This document shows positions 53,201 through 60,487 of a stretch of DNA of 64,000 nt, in pieces. This DNA comes from VRUE01 sp963715455 (GTDB lineage: Bacteria > Actinomycetota > Thermoleophilia > Solirubrobacterales > 70-9). The position numbers were made by a program, and so were the translations under genes. The DNA lies in assembly GCA_963715455.1 (NCBI GenBank), contig OY970245.1:2046001-2110000 (forward strand), given 5' to 3'. Every line of letters begins with the position of its first letter. Positions within the stretch are counted from its first letter, which is position 1. The notes under the pieces are model-generated. The model made no database searches. It saw nothing but the letters and a program-made list of their open reading frames with translations, and was not told the DNA's origin.

Positions 53201-55040
53201 CGGTGTAGGGCGCGAGCGCCTCGTCGCACTCGCCGAGCCGCTCGGCGAAGGCAGGTGAGACCCGGGCCAACTCGGCCCCCATGCCCGGCCACTGCGAGCC
53301 TTGACCGGGGAAGAGAAAGGCGACCTTGGCGTCGTGCGCCCGGCCGCGCACCGCCTTGGGCGGCAACTCACCGGCCCGCAGAGCCTCGAGGTCGCCGACC
53401 AGCCGCTCGCGATCCCCGCCCAGCAGGACCGCGCGGTGCTCGAAGGCCGCGCGGCCCGTGGCCAGCGAGCAGGCAGCGTCGCGCGGCTCGAGCCCAGCCT
53501 CGCCATGGAGTCGTGCCGCGAGCCGTCCGGCAACCTCGCCCAGGGCGGACTCGCTCTTCGCCGACAAGCAGAGCGGTACCGGCGCCGGCTCGGCGACCCA
53601 ATCGATCAGTGGCGGCGCCTCTCCCGCCCGCTCGACCGGTGCTCCCTCCGCGGGCGGTGCCGGGGCCTCCTCGAGCACCATATGAGCATTGGTGCCGGTT
53701 GCCCCAAAGGAGGAGACGGCGGCGCGGCGCGGCACCCCGTTTGCCTCCCAGGGGCATGCCTCGCGCAGCAGCTCGACCTTGCCCGAGCGCCAATCGATCT
53801 TCGTCGAGGGCTGCTCGACGTGCAGCGTCTTGGGCAGCGTGCCCTCGCGCAGTGCCAACACCATCTTGATCACCCCGGCGACCCCGGCTGCCGCCTGGGC
53901 GTGACCGATATTTGACTTGAGCGAGCCCAGCAAGAGCGGCCGCTCGCGCTCCTGGCCGTAGGTGGCAAGCAGCGCACCGGCCTCGATCGGGTCGCCGAGC
54001 GCCGTACCCGTGCCGTGCGCCTCGACCGCGTCGACATCGGCCGGCTGCAGCCCGGCGCTTGCTAGAGCGCTGCGGATCAGCTTTTCCTGGGCGGGGCCGT
54101 TGGGCGCCGTGAGCCCGTTCGAGGCCCCGTCCTGGTTGATCGCGCTGCCGCGGATCGTGGCCAGCACGGGGTGGCCGTTGCGCTGCGCGTCCGAGAGCCG
54201 CTCGAGCACCAGCACACCGACCCCCTCCGAGAAGCCGGCGCCGTCGGCGGCATCGCTGAACGACTTGCAGCGCGCGTCGCGAGCGACACCGCGCTGCCGG
54301 CTGAACTGGGTGAAGATCCCCGGCGTGGAGAGCGTCGTCACGCCGCCGGCCAGGGCCAGCGAGCAGTCGCCTGCCCGCAGCGCCCGCGCCGCCAGGTGCA
54401 TCGCCACCAGCGAGGAGGAGCAGGCGGTGTCGACGGTCATTGCCGGGCCCTCGAGGCCGAACGCGTAAGAGACGCGGCCGCTGACCGGGCTGGCCGAGCC
54501 CCCGGTTGGCAGGAAGTCGCCCAGCTCCGGTGAGCTGGCCCGCCGATCCCAGCCGTAGTCGTGGTACATCACCCCGGCGAAGACCCCGGCGTCGACGCCG
54601 CGCAGCGAGGCCGGGTCGATGGCGGCGTCCTCGAGCGCCTCCCAGGTGGCTTCCAGCAGCAACCGCTCCTGGGGATCCATGACCAGCGCCTCGCGCGGGC
54701 TGATCCCGAAGAAGCCCGGGTCGAACTCGCCGGCGTCGTAGAGGAAGCCGCCTTCACGCACGTAGGTCGTCCCGGGCCGATCGGGATCGGGGTCGTAGAT
54801 GCGCTCCAGGTCCCAGCCGCGATCGGTAGGGAACTCGGAGATCGCGTCGGTCTCCGCGGCCAGCAGCTCCCAGAGCTGTGCCGGCGAGTCGGCCCCGCCC
54901 GGGTAGCGACAGGCCATGCCGACGATCGCGATCGGCTCGCTGGCGGCCTCGGTCAGGCGGCGGTTCTGCTGGCGCAGGCGCTCGCTTTCCTTGAGCGCCG
55001 CACGCAGCGCCTCGGCCACCTGCTCGGGAGAAGTCTTCAC
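44292..55040 (-). CDS. type I PKS, two modules KS-AT-DH-KR-ACP x2 (protein C)
   Basis: Bimodular synthase of 3582 residues. Module C1: KS Cys207; AT Ser665 in GHSQGE with IPSHS where malonyl ATs have HAFHS; DH His975; KR Tyr1540 with LDD; ACP Ser1708. Module C2: KS Cys1928; AT Ser2375 in GHSIGE with HAFHS; DH His2681, with Asp2685 in the usual Gly position of HxxxGxxxxP; KR Tyr3287 with LDD; ACP Ser3455. The N-terminal docking segment (SPEQVAEALRAALKESERLR) is of a different type from those of A, B and D; the C-terminal helix is MSHEEMFELIDQEFG. The start is GTG overlapping the D stop (GTGA). Confidence 0.95.
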   Translation of the reverse strand: MKTSPEQVAEALRAALKESERLRQQNRRLTEAASEPIAIVGMACRYPGGADSPAQLWELLAAETDAISEFPTDRGWDLERIYDPDPDRPGTTYVREGGFLYDAGEFDPGFFGISPREALVMDPQERLLLEATWEALEDAAIDPASLRGVDAGVFAGVMYHDYGWDRRASSPELGDFLPTGGSASPVSGRVSYAFGLEGPAMTVDTACSSSLVAMHLAARALRAGDCSLALAGGVTTLSTPGIFTQFSRQRGVARDARCKSFSDAADGAGFSEGVGVLVLERLSDAQRNGHPVLATIRGSAINQDGASNGLTAPNGPAQEKLIRSALASAGLQPADVDAVEAHGTGTALGDPIEAGALLATYGQERERPLLLGSLKSNIGHAQAAAGVAGVIKMVLALREGTLPKTLHVEQPSTKIDWRSGKVELLREACPWEANGVPRRAAVSSFGATGTNAHMVLEEAPAPPAEGAPVERAGEAPPLIDWVAEPAPVPLCLSAKSESALGEVAGRLAARLHGEAGLEPRDAACSLATGRAAFEHRAVLLGGDRERLVGDLEALRAGELPPKAVRGRAHDAKVAFLFPGQGSQWPGMGAELARVSPAFAERLGECDEALAPYTGFSVCDVLRGAEGAPSLERIEVVQPVLFAVCVALAELWRACGVRPAAVAGHSQGEIAAAHVAGGLSLDDAARLAAVRSRIIAKLAGSGAMVSVALPAEQAEARIAAWQGRIEVAARNGPSSTILSADREAVEEFLAGCEEDELRAREVPATIPSHSARVEPLREELLEALAPISPRSGETRFVSTVTGESLDTAQLGAEYWYRNLRQPVRFEAVTRELLAQGHGLLVEVSPHPVFALAVGETIETATEKPDGARIVGSLRRDEGGLGRFLLSLAEAYAAGAPVAWPALLEGSGGRRASLPTYPFERKRYWLSSAPGGADARSVGLGDPGHALLSAVLEQPEGDGPVFAGRLSLAAHPWLADHALAGTVLLPGTAFVELALRAAEQVGARTLAELTLQAPLVLAEGEAVQLQVALTAPDEDGRRAVSIHSRPEVGEGEAAEWTCHAQGTIEAEAVEPPEELGEWPPAGAEALDVTGAYERLAAAGFEYGPAFQALTAAWRQGEEIFAEVTLPEAEAGEAQRFGLHPALLDAAGHAAIDTLFGAQAGAGESAAVPFAWRGMSLHARGATTLRVRLSTGEQGTGLLAFDTAGRPVASIESIVMRPVDPAVLRAVARRNLPLHRLEWVPAPPRASDADSAGVRPPEVLDCRVAEGEDSVPAAALARTATVLERLKAWLAEEQAEESCLCVLTAGAVAAAPGEDPDLGAAPIWGLLRSAQSEHPGRLVVIDTDGSEASEAVLPETLANAGEEPQLALREGQLLAPRLARARVAEGVSKALDPERTVLVTGATGSLGSLVARHLAEAHGALHLLLVSRRGADADGVAGLLSDLEGLGAEARVAGCDVADRVQLERLLATIPAEHPLGAVFHCAGVLDDGVVESLDAERLARTMDPKATAAWNLHELTAGAELSAFVLFSSIMGILGGAAQGNYAAANSFLDALAAHRQAAGLPGVSLAWGGWAQLSGMIEAERGGAELKRVVEQVRQRLGLVPMPPEQGLALLDAALGMPDALLVPSALDSAVLRSKAASGTLPAVLSGLVSLPAESQRGSLAKRLAGVPEEERGAVVLELVRGHVAAVLGHATTAEVEPDKAFRDLGFDSLAAVELRNRLVGATGLQLPATVVFDYPSCAALAAHLVDQVAGEVRDAKVAVRHSSSAEPIAIVGMACRFPGGADSPAALWELVARGEDAIAAFPEDRGWDLDRLFDPDPDRLGSSYAREGGFVYDAPRFDPSFFGISPREALGMDPQERALLETCWEALEDGGLDPRALQGSSAGVFAGVMYQDYGVADYGAGMTSSGVSGRVSYTFGFEGPAITVDTACSSSLVAIHLAAQALRGGECEVALAGGVTVLSTPGIFAFFSRQRALAPDGRCKPFAEAADGTGIGEGSGVVLLERLSDAERHGHPVLATIRGSAVNQDGASNGFSAPNGPSQERVIRQALANAGLAPGEVDLVEAHGTGTMLGDPIEAGALLGTYGQEREAPLRLGSVKSNIGHAQAAAGVAGVIKTVLAMREGVMPKTLHVDSPSTKVEWQRGQVELLAEEQPWSANGRPRRAGVSSFGASGTNAHLILEAAAPALPVSEEPPPEAAGPVPLVLSARSEPALREAAARLGAELDADPELAPLDLAYSLATTRPSFEQRAVVIGERREELLAGLDSIAGGELGANTVQGVALGSAKLAYLFSGQGCQRLGMGRELYESSPTYTEVFDAACEALDPHLDLPLKEVVFGDDAERLDDTTYAQPALFAVELALYRSLEGRGLTPDLLCGHSIGELTAAHLAGVFSLEHAAKLVAARGKLMGALPKGGAMVAIGAAEQEVAAAIADRESEVSIAAINGPGSVVISGEGEAVEEIAAQLSENGAKTKRLAVSHAFHSPLIEPMLDEFRKVASSISCGEPQIPVVSNLSGELLSAEQAADPEYWVSHVRAPVRFMDGVKALAEQGATAYLELGPDPVLTPMAQECLDSEKASFAPTLRQAEAEAGSLTAALATAHAAGAKLDWEAFFAGRGAARVPLPTYPFQRQRYWLSAAELGGDLSAAGLADAAHPLLAAAIESPASEECTLSGRISLQTHPWLADHAVFDTVLLPGTALLELALRAGVEVGCELLEELTLQAPLVLPERGGVQVQVGVSGADEAGRREVTIHSRPQSGADGEGPGEWTQHAMGLLAPFEAGADPRLQGLATSAWPPPEAEPLEVEQLYERLAERGIEYGPAFQCVKAAWRRGEEAFAELSLPEEQSEQAGRFGLHPALLDAAGHVAVDLAIAAEGGDPDTLALPFAWHGVRLAANGSAALRVRFDLSAEGGGLVAVDAGGSPVISVDAVTLQPVERSQLQALARDRRSLYRLEWQPPVQRLAAAPPEGLAVLGEAALPGLAEAELHVDLAALLAAIEAGAPAPELVIAAMRPAAGRDALAACHANLAAVLALAQAWIAAAELAESQLVLLTEGAVAARGDEDPDLGTAALWGLLRSAQSEHPGRFALIDDDGSEASAAALAKALAAVAEEPQIALRDGELLAPRLARASSDPEAAAGPAFDPEATVLISGGTSGLGALFARHLVAEHGVRHLLLVSRSGAAAADAGELQAELQELGAAVEIAACDVADRAQLAELFDSIPAERPLGAVLHSAGVLDDGMLESLDRERLERVLAPKADAAWNLHELTAERQLSHFLLFSSFAGVLGAPGQANYAAANSFLDALAAHRQARGLPATSLAWGGWALESGMVSGAEAELDRAIQQVRARLGLIPMSPSQGLDLFEAAGELDESLLVPAQLDGAALHARARAGTLPAILRGIVRVPRDAQVERGSLVKLLAGVPEAERETVTLDLIRGHIAAVLGHESGAEVDPERPFQELGFDSLAAVELRNRLGAATGMRLAPTLVFDYPTAAALAGYLVGEVAPDSASAARQLQEAELREAIAGLEGMLASVKADAEARERVSARLRSLLVELGGVEPGDEAPVEGLEAMSHEEMFELIDQEFGGDEAR
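47160..48310 (-). repeat. AT-domain DNA duplicated in protein D (copy in C2)
   Basis: Nearly identical in long patches to 57780-58932. The two copies run collinearly at a constant offset of 10622 bp over most of the block. About 240 bp around 47400-47640 differ at a single position. Patches of divergence lie between, which fits partial gene conversion. Confidence 0.75.
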
Positions 55041-58000
55041 TGCTCCACCCCCACCTCGGGCTCGCCGGCCTGCGAGGAGAGCGAGCGCCGCACGAGATCG
55101 TCGAGATCCATCGCGTCGATCTCCTCGATCGCGCCCTCCTCCGCGCTGACCGTGGCGCCATCGCCGTCGACCAGCTCCATCAGGGGCTCCAGCAGGCCGG
55201 CCTCGCGCAGCCGCGAGAGCGGCAGCCGCGCCAGCTCGGCACGGAAGATGTCCTCGGCGGACTGCGCGGTCGCGCCTGGATCGACGGCGGCGAGCAACTG
55301 ACTGGCAAGCGCCGTCGTCGTCGGGTAGTCGAAGACCAGGGTCGGCGGCAGCTCGAGCCCGCTGGCCGCGACGAGGCGGTTGCGCAGCTCGACCGCGGCG
55401 AGCGAGTCGAAGCCGAGGTCTTTGAAGGCCCGGTCCCGGTCGATCTCGGCCGGGGAGGAATAGCCGAGCACCGCGGCGACGTGGCCGCGGACCAGCTCCA
55501 GGACGAACGCCTCGCGCTCCTCCTCGGCCACACCGGCAAGCCGCTCGGCAAGCGATCCGCGCTCAGCCTCGGCGCTGGGCATCCGCACCAAGCCGCTGAG
55601 CAGCGGCGCCAGGGTGCCGGCGTTGGCCTGAGCGCGCAGGGCGGCGGCATCGAGCGCCACGGGGGCGAGCAGCGGGTCGGGCAGGGTGAAGGCGGCGTCG
55701 AGCAGCGCCAAGCCCTGCTCGGGAGCGATCGGCCGGAAGCCGAGGCGCAGGCGAACCTGCTCGGCGAGGCGCTCCAGCTCGCCGCCAGCACCGGCTTCGA
55801 CCGTCTCGCCCAGCAGGCCCCACAGCCCCCAGGCGAGCGAGGTGCCGGGCAGGCCGCTGGCCTGACGCTGCGCAGCGAGCGCGTCGAGGAAGGCGTTGGC
55901 CGCCGCGTAGTTGGCCTGCGCCGCGCCACCGAGCAGACCGGCCGCCGAGGAGAAGAGGACGAAGTGGGAGAGCTCGGCCCGGGTGGTCAGCTCGTGCAGG
56001 TGCCAGGCCGCATCGGCCTTGGGTCGCATCGTCCGTGCGAGGCGCTCCGCGTCGAGTGACTCGAGCACGCCGTCGTCGAGCACGCCGGCGCAGTGGAAGA
56101 CGGCGCCGAGCGGGTGCTCAGCGGGGATCGCGGTGAGCAGCTCCTCGACCGCGGCACGCTCGGCGACATCGCAGGCAGCGATCGTCACGCCGGCGCCCAG
56201 CTCCTCCAGGGTGGCCCGCAGCTCGACCGCAGCGGGCGCCTCCTCCCCGCGGCGACTGACGAGCAAGAGCTGGCGGGCGCCGTGGGCCTCGACCAGGTGG
56301 CGGGCGACAAGCGAGCCGAGGGCGCCGCTGGCGCCGGTGATCAGCACGGTGCGCTGCGGGTCGAGCGGCACGGACTCACCGCCGGCCGGCGCGCGGACGA
56401 GACGCGGAGCCAGCAGCCGACCCTCGCGCAGGGCGAGCTGCGGCTCTCCGGCAACGCCGCCGAGGATCTCTTGGAGCACTGCCTGGGAGGCTTCGGATCC
56501 ATCGCTGTCGACCAGCGCGAGGCGCCCGGGGTGCTCGGACTGAGCCGAGCGCACCAACCCCCAGATCGGCGCCGCGCCGAGGTCCGGGTCCTCGCCGGCG
56601 CCGGCGGCCACCGCGCCCGCGGTGAGCACACAGAGGCGCGACCCCGCGGTCCCCGCATCGGCGAGCCAGGCCTTGATCTCATCGAGGACCGCCGCGGCCC
56701 GTGCCTGCGCCGCCGCTGCGACGTCGTCCTCTCGATCGGCGACCCGGCAGTCGAGCAGCGTGAGCTCGGTTGGCTCGCCATCGGGGGCCGTCCCGCTGTG
56801 CAGCTCGACCGGCGCCCACTCGACCCGGTGCAGGGGCAGGCTGTGGCGCGCCGCGGCCTGCAGCATGGCCGGGTCGAGCGCTCGCGAGACGACCGAATCG
56901 ACCGCGGCAACCGGCTTGCCCGCCGTGTCGAAAGCAACCAGCCCACCCCCCTCCCCTTCGAGGTCGATGCTGATCCGCACCGAGGCGGCGCCCGGCACGA
57001 TCGCCCGGGCGCCGTGCCAGGCGAACGGCACCTTCGGGGCCTCGGCGGCCCCGCCTGCGGCAGCCGCCTGCATGGCCCGGTCGAGGGCCGCGTGGCCGGT
57101 CGCGTCGAAGAGCGCCGGGTGGATCGCGAAGCGCTGCGCGGCCGCGGCATCCTCGTCGGCCAGCGAGACCTCGGCGTGGATCGCGTCGCCCTGCTGCCAG
57201 GCAGCGGTCAGGCAGCGGAAGGCCGGCCCGTACTCGAAGCCGGCGTCGGCGAGCCGCTCGTAGAGGTCCTCGACCGGGAGCGGCTCGGCACCCTCGGGCG
57301 GCCAGGAGCCGAGCGGCTGCGGCTGCTCCAAGACCTCTGCAGCAAGCACGCCGGCAGCGATCGGTCGCCAGTCCTCGCTCACGCCGGGCTGCCCACCGGC
57401 GGCATCCTCGCGAGCGTGGATCGCGATCTCACGGCAGCCCCGGCCGTCGGCCGGGGCAACACCGACGTGCAGCTGCACAGCTCCCTGCTCTGGGATGACC
57501 AGCGGCGCCTGCAGGGTGAGCTCCTCGACGGTCGGTGCAGCTGCCGCCGCACCGGCCCGCAGGGCAAGCTCGAGCAGCGCCGTGCCGGGCAGCAGCACGG
57601 TGCCGGCGATCGCGTGATCGGCCAGCCACGGCTCGGCGGCAAGCGAGAGGCGGCCGGTGAGCACCAGGCTGCCATCGCGCGGGTCCTCGATCACGGCGCT
57701 GAGCAGCGGGTGGTTGGCGCCGGCCTGGCCGATGGCGCTCGGATCGCCCGCGCTTGGCGACGGGTCGATCCAGTAGCGCTGGCGCTGGAAGGGATAGGTG
57801 GGCAGCGGCACGCGAGCGGCGCCGCGACCCGCGAAGAAGGCCTCCCAGTCGAGCTTGGCCCCGGCGGCGTGGGCAGTAGCGAGCGAGAGCGAGAGCGTCT
57901 GGGACTCGTCGCGCTCCCCACGCAGGGCAGGCGCGAAGGCGAGGTCGACAGCGGTGTCGCTCAAGCACTCCTGGGCCATCGGGATCAGCACCGGGTCCGG

Positions 58001-60487
58001 GCCGAGCTCGAGATAGACATTGGCCCCCTGCTCGGCGAGCGCCTTGACGCCATCCATGAAGCGCACCGGCGCTCGCACGTGGGAGACCCAGTACTCGGGG
58101 TCGGCGGCCTGCTCGGCGCTGAGCAGCTCGCCGCTGAGGTTGGAGACGACGGGGATCTGCGGCTCGCCGCAGGAGATCGAGCTGGCCACCTTGCGGAACT
58201 CGTCGAGCATCGGCTCGATCAGAGGCGAGTGGAAGGCGTGGGAGACGGCGAGGCGCTTGGTCTTGCGGCCCTGCTCGGTGAACTGGGCGGCGACTTGCTC
58301 GATCGCTGCCTCCTCACCGGAGATGACAACGGAGCTGGGGCCGTTGATCGCCGCGATCGAGACTTCGCTCTCTCGGTCGGCAATTGCCGCGGTCACCTCC
58401 TGCTCGGTGGCCCCGATGGCGACCATCGCCCCGCCCTTGGGCAGCGCCCCCATCAGCTTGCCCCGGGCGGCGACCAGCTTGGCGGCGTCCTCCAAGGAGA
58501 AGACCCCAGCCAGATGAGCCGCGGTCAGCTCGCCGATCGAGTGGCCACAGAGCAGGTCCGGCGTGAGGCCCCGACCCTCCAAGGAGCGGTAGAGGGCCAG
58601 CTCGACCGCGAAGAGCGCCGGCTGGGCGTAGGTGGTGTCGTCGAGGCGCTCGGCGTCATCGCCGAAGACGACTTCCTTCAGCGGCAGGTCGAGGTGTGGG
58701 TCGAGCGCCTCGCAGGCGGCGTCGAAGGCCTCGGTGTAGGTGGCATTGCTCTCGTAGAGCTCCCTGCCCATACCGAGGCGCTGGGAGCCCTGGCCAGAGA
58801 AGAGATAGGCGAGCTTGGCGCTGCCGAGCGCCACGCCTTGCACGGCGTTTGCGGCCGGCTCGCCCCCAGCGATGGAGTCGAGCCCGGCGAGCAGCTCCTC
58901 GCGGCGCTCGCCGATGACCACGGCGCGGCGCTCGAAGGCCGAGCGGGTCGTGGCCAGCGAGTAAGCCACGTCGACGAGGTCCAGCTCGGGGTGCTCGCGC
59001 AGGTGGGTGGCGAGGCGGGCGGCCTGCTCAGCCAGCGCCTCGCTCGATTTGGCCGAGAGGGTGAGGAGGAGCGGGCCGGCTGGCGCCTTGGCGTCGACGG
59101 CATCCACCGGCTCGATCTCGGGTGCCTCCTCCAGGATCAGGTGGGCGTTGGTGCCGCTGATGCCGAAGGAGGAGACGCCGGCGCGGCGCGGCGCGGCGCT
59201 CGCCTGCCAGGGTTGGGATTCGGTGAGCAGCTCGACCGAGCCCGACTCCCAATCGGCGTGCGAGGTCGGCGCGTCGACGTGCAATGTCTTGGGCAGCACC
59301 CCTGCGCGCATCGCCATCACGGTCTTGATCACGCCGCCCACTCCGGCAGCCGCCTGGGTGTGACCGATGTTCGACTTGAGCGAGCCCAGCTTCAGCGGGC
59401 GCTCCCTGTCCTGGCCATAGGTGGCGAGCAGCGCCCCCGCCTCGATCGGGTCCCCCAGCATCGTGCCGGTGCCGTGCGCCTCGACCGCGTCGACGTCGGC
59501 CGGCGCCAAGCGGGCGTTGGCCAGCGCCTGACGGATCACCCGCTCCTGCGAGGGACCGTTTGGCGAGGCGAGCCCGTTGGAGGCGCCGTCCTGGTTGACC
59601 GCCGTGCCGCGGATGGTCGCCAGCACCGGATGGCCGTTCGCCTGCGCATCGGAGAGCCGCTCGAGCGCCAGCATGCCCACCCCCTCTGCCCAGGCGACGC
59701 CGTCGGCCGCCTCGGCGAAGGACTTGCAACGTCCGTCGGGGGCGAGCCCCCGCTGGCGGCTCAGCTCGGTGAAGGCCCCGGGCAGCGAGAGCACGGTCAC
59801 CCCGCCGGCCAGGGCCAGCGAGCACTCGCCGCTGCGCAGCGCCTGGGCAGCGAGGTGGGTGGCGACCAGCGAGGAAGAGCAGGCCGTGTCCAGGGTGACG
59901 GCAGGCCCCTCGAGCCCCAGCGAGTAGGCAACGCGGCCGGAGGCGACGCTGCCCGCCAAGCCGGTGGCGAAATAGCCCTCGAGCTCCTCGGCACCCTGCT
60001 GGGTGCGGGTCGCGTAGTCGTGGTACATGACCCCCGCGAAGACGCCGACCGGCTCCCCCTGCAGCGAGAGCGGCGCCAGCCCGGCGCGCTCCAGCGCCTC
60101 CCAGGAGGCTTCCAGCAGCAGCCGCTGCTGGGGGTCGGTGGCCAGCGCCTCGCGCGGGCCGATGCCGAAGAAGCCTGCGTCGAAGCTCGCCGGGTCATCG
60201 AGGAACCCGCCGCGGCGGGCGTAAGAGGTGCCCGGTGCGTCGGGGTCGGGGTCGTAGAGCCCCTCCAGGTCCCAGCCGCGGTCGGCCGGAAAGTCCGCGG
60301 TCCCGTCACGCCCCTCGGCAACCAGCTGCCAGAGCTGCTCGGGGGTGGCCACCCCGCCCGGGTAGCGACAGGCCATGCCGACGATCGCGATCGGCTCGTG
60401 GCGCAAGGCGTGCTGGCGCTTGCGCTCCTCGGCCAGCTCGATCGTCACCCGCTTCAGGTAGTCGCGCAGCTGGGCCTCATCCGCCAT
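55037..60487 (-). CDS. type I PKS, module KS-AT-DH-KR-ACP (protein D)
   Basis: One extension module of 1816 residues from ATG 60487 (MADEAQLRDYLKRVT, docking coiled-coil): KS (Cys203), AT (Ser650 in GHSIGE, HAFHS, malonyl type), DH (His958 in DHAIAGTVLLPG, Asp in HPALFDATGH), KR (GASGALG, LDD, Tyr1527) and ACP (Ser1695). No ER. The long C-terminal docking region (LARLPLSRLREAGLLEPLM, then DAMDLDDLVRRSL) differs from those of B, C and E and matches the distinct N-terminus of C. An in-frame extension to 60562 lies antisense-like over E and is not family-like. It overlaps E by 11 nt. Confidence 0.95.
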   Translation of the reverse strand: MADEAQLRDYLKRVTIELAEERKRQHALRHEPIAIVGMACRYPGGVATPEQLWQLVAEGRDGTADFPADRGWDLEGLYDPDPDAPGTSYARRGGFLDDPASFDAGFFGIGPREALATDPQQRLLLEASWEALERAGLAPLSLQGEPVGVFAGVMYHDYATRTQQGAEELEGYFATGLAGSVASGRVAYSLGLEGPAVTLDTACSSSLVATHLAAQALRSGECSLALAGGVTVLSLPGAFTELSRQRGLAPDGRCKSFAEAADGVAWAEGVGMLALERLSDAQANGHPVLATIRGTAVNQDGASNGLASPNGPSQERVIRQALANARLAPADVDAVEAHGTGTMLGDPIEAGALLATYGQDRERPLKLGSLKSNIGHTQAAAGVGGVIKTVMAMRAGVLPKTLHVDAPTSHADWESGSVELLTESQPWQASAAPRRAGVSSFGISGTNAHLILEEAPEIEPVDAVDAKAPAGPLLLTLSAKSSEALAEQAARLATHLREHPELDLVDVAYSLATTRSAFERRAVVIGERREELLAGLDSIAGGEPAANAVQGVALGSAKLAYLFSGQGSQRLGMGRELYESNATYTEAFDAACEALDPHLDLPLKEVVFGDDAERLDDTTYAQPALFAVELALYRSLEGRGLTPDLLCGHSIGELTAAHLAGVFSLEDAAKLVAARGKLMGALPKGGAMVAIGATEQEVTAAIADRESEVSIAAINGPSSVVISGEEAAIEQVAAQFTEQGRKTKRLAVSHAFHSPLIEPMLDEFRKVASSISCGEPQIPVVSNLSGELLSAEQAADPEYWVSHVRAPVRFMDGVKALAEQGANVYLELGPDPVLIPMAQECLSDTAVDLAFAPALRGERDESQTLSLSLATAHAAGAKLDWEAFFAGRGAARVPLPTYPFQRQRYWIDPSPSAGDPSAIGQAGANHPLLSAVIEDPRDGSLVLTGRLSLAAEPWLADHAIAGTVLLPGTALLELALRAGAAAAAPTVEELTLQAPLVIPEQGAVQLHVGVAPADGRGCREIAIHAREDAAGGQPGVSEDWRPIAAGVLAAEVLEQPQPLGSWPPEGAEPLPVEDLYERLADAGFEYGPAFRCLTAAWQQGDAIHAEVSLADEDAAAAQRFAIHPALFDATGHAALDRAMQAAAAGGAAEAPKVPFAWHGARAIVPGAASVRISIDLEGEGGGLVAFDTAGKPVAAVDSVVSRALDPAMLQAAARHSLPLHRVEWAPVELHSGTAPDGEPTELTLLDCRVADREDDVAAAAQARAAAVLDEIKAWLADAGTAGSRLCVLTAGAVAAGAGEDPDLGAAPIWGLVRSAQSEHPGRLALVDSDGSEASQAVLQEILGGVAGEPQLALREGRLLAPRLVRAPAGGESVPLDPQRTVLITGASGALGSLVARHLVEAHGARQLLLVSRRGEEAPAAVELRATLEELGAGVTIAACDVAERAAVEELLTAIPAEHPLGAVFHCAGVLDDGVLESLDAERLARTMRPKADAAWHLHELTTRAELSHFVLFSSAAGLLGGAAQANYAAANAFLDALAAQRQASGLPGTSLAWGLWGLLGETVEAGAGGELERLAEQVRLRLGFRPIAPEQGLALLDAAFTLPDPLLAPVALDAAALRAQANAGTLAPLLSGLVRMPSAEAERGSLAERLAGVAEEEREAFVLELVRGHVAAVLGYSSPAEIDRDRAFKDLGFDSLAAVELRNRLVAASGLELPPTLVFDYPTTTALASQLLAAVDPGATAQSAEDIFRAELARLPLSRLREAGLLEPLMELVDGDGATVSAEEGAIEEIDAMDLDDLVRRSLSSQAGEPEVGVEQ
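57780..58932 (-). repeat. AT-domain DNA duplicated in protein C (copy in D)
   Basis: Partner of 47160-48310. Both encode a malonyl-type AT. The 59-bp piece around the HAFHS codons is also shared with protein E (63585-63645). Confidence 0.75.
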
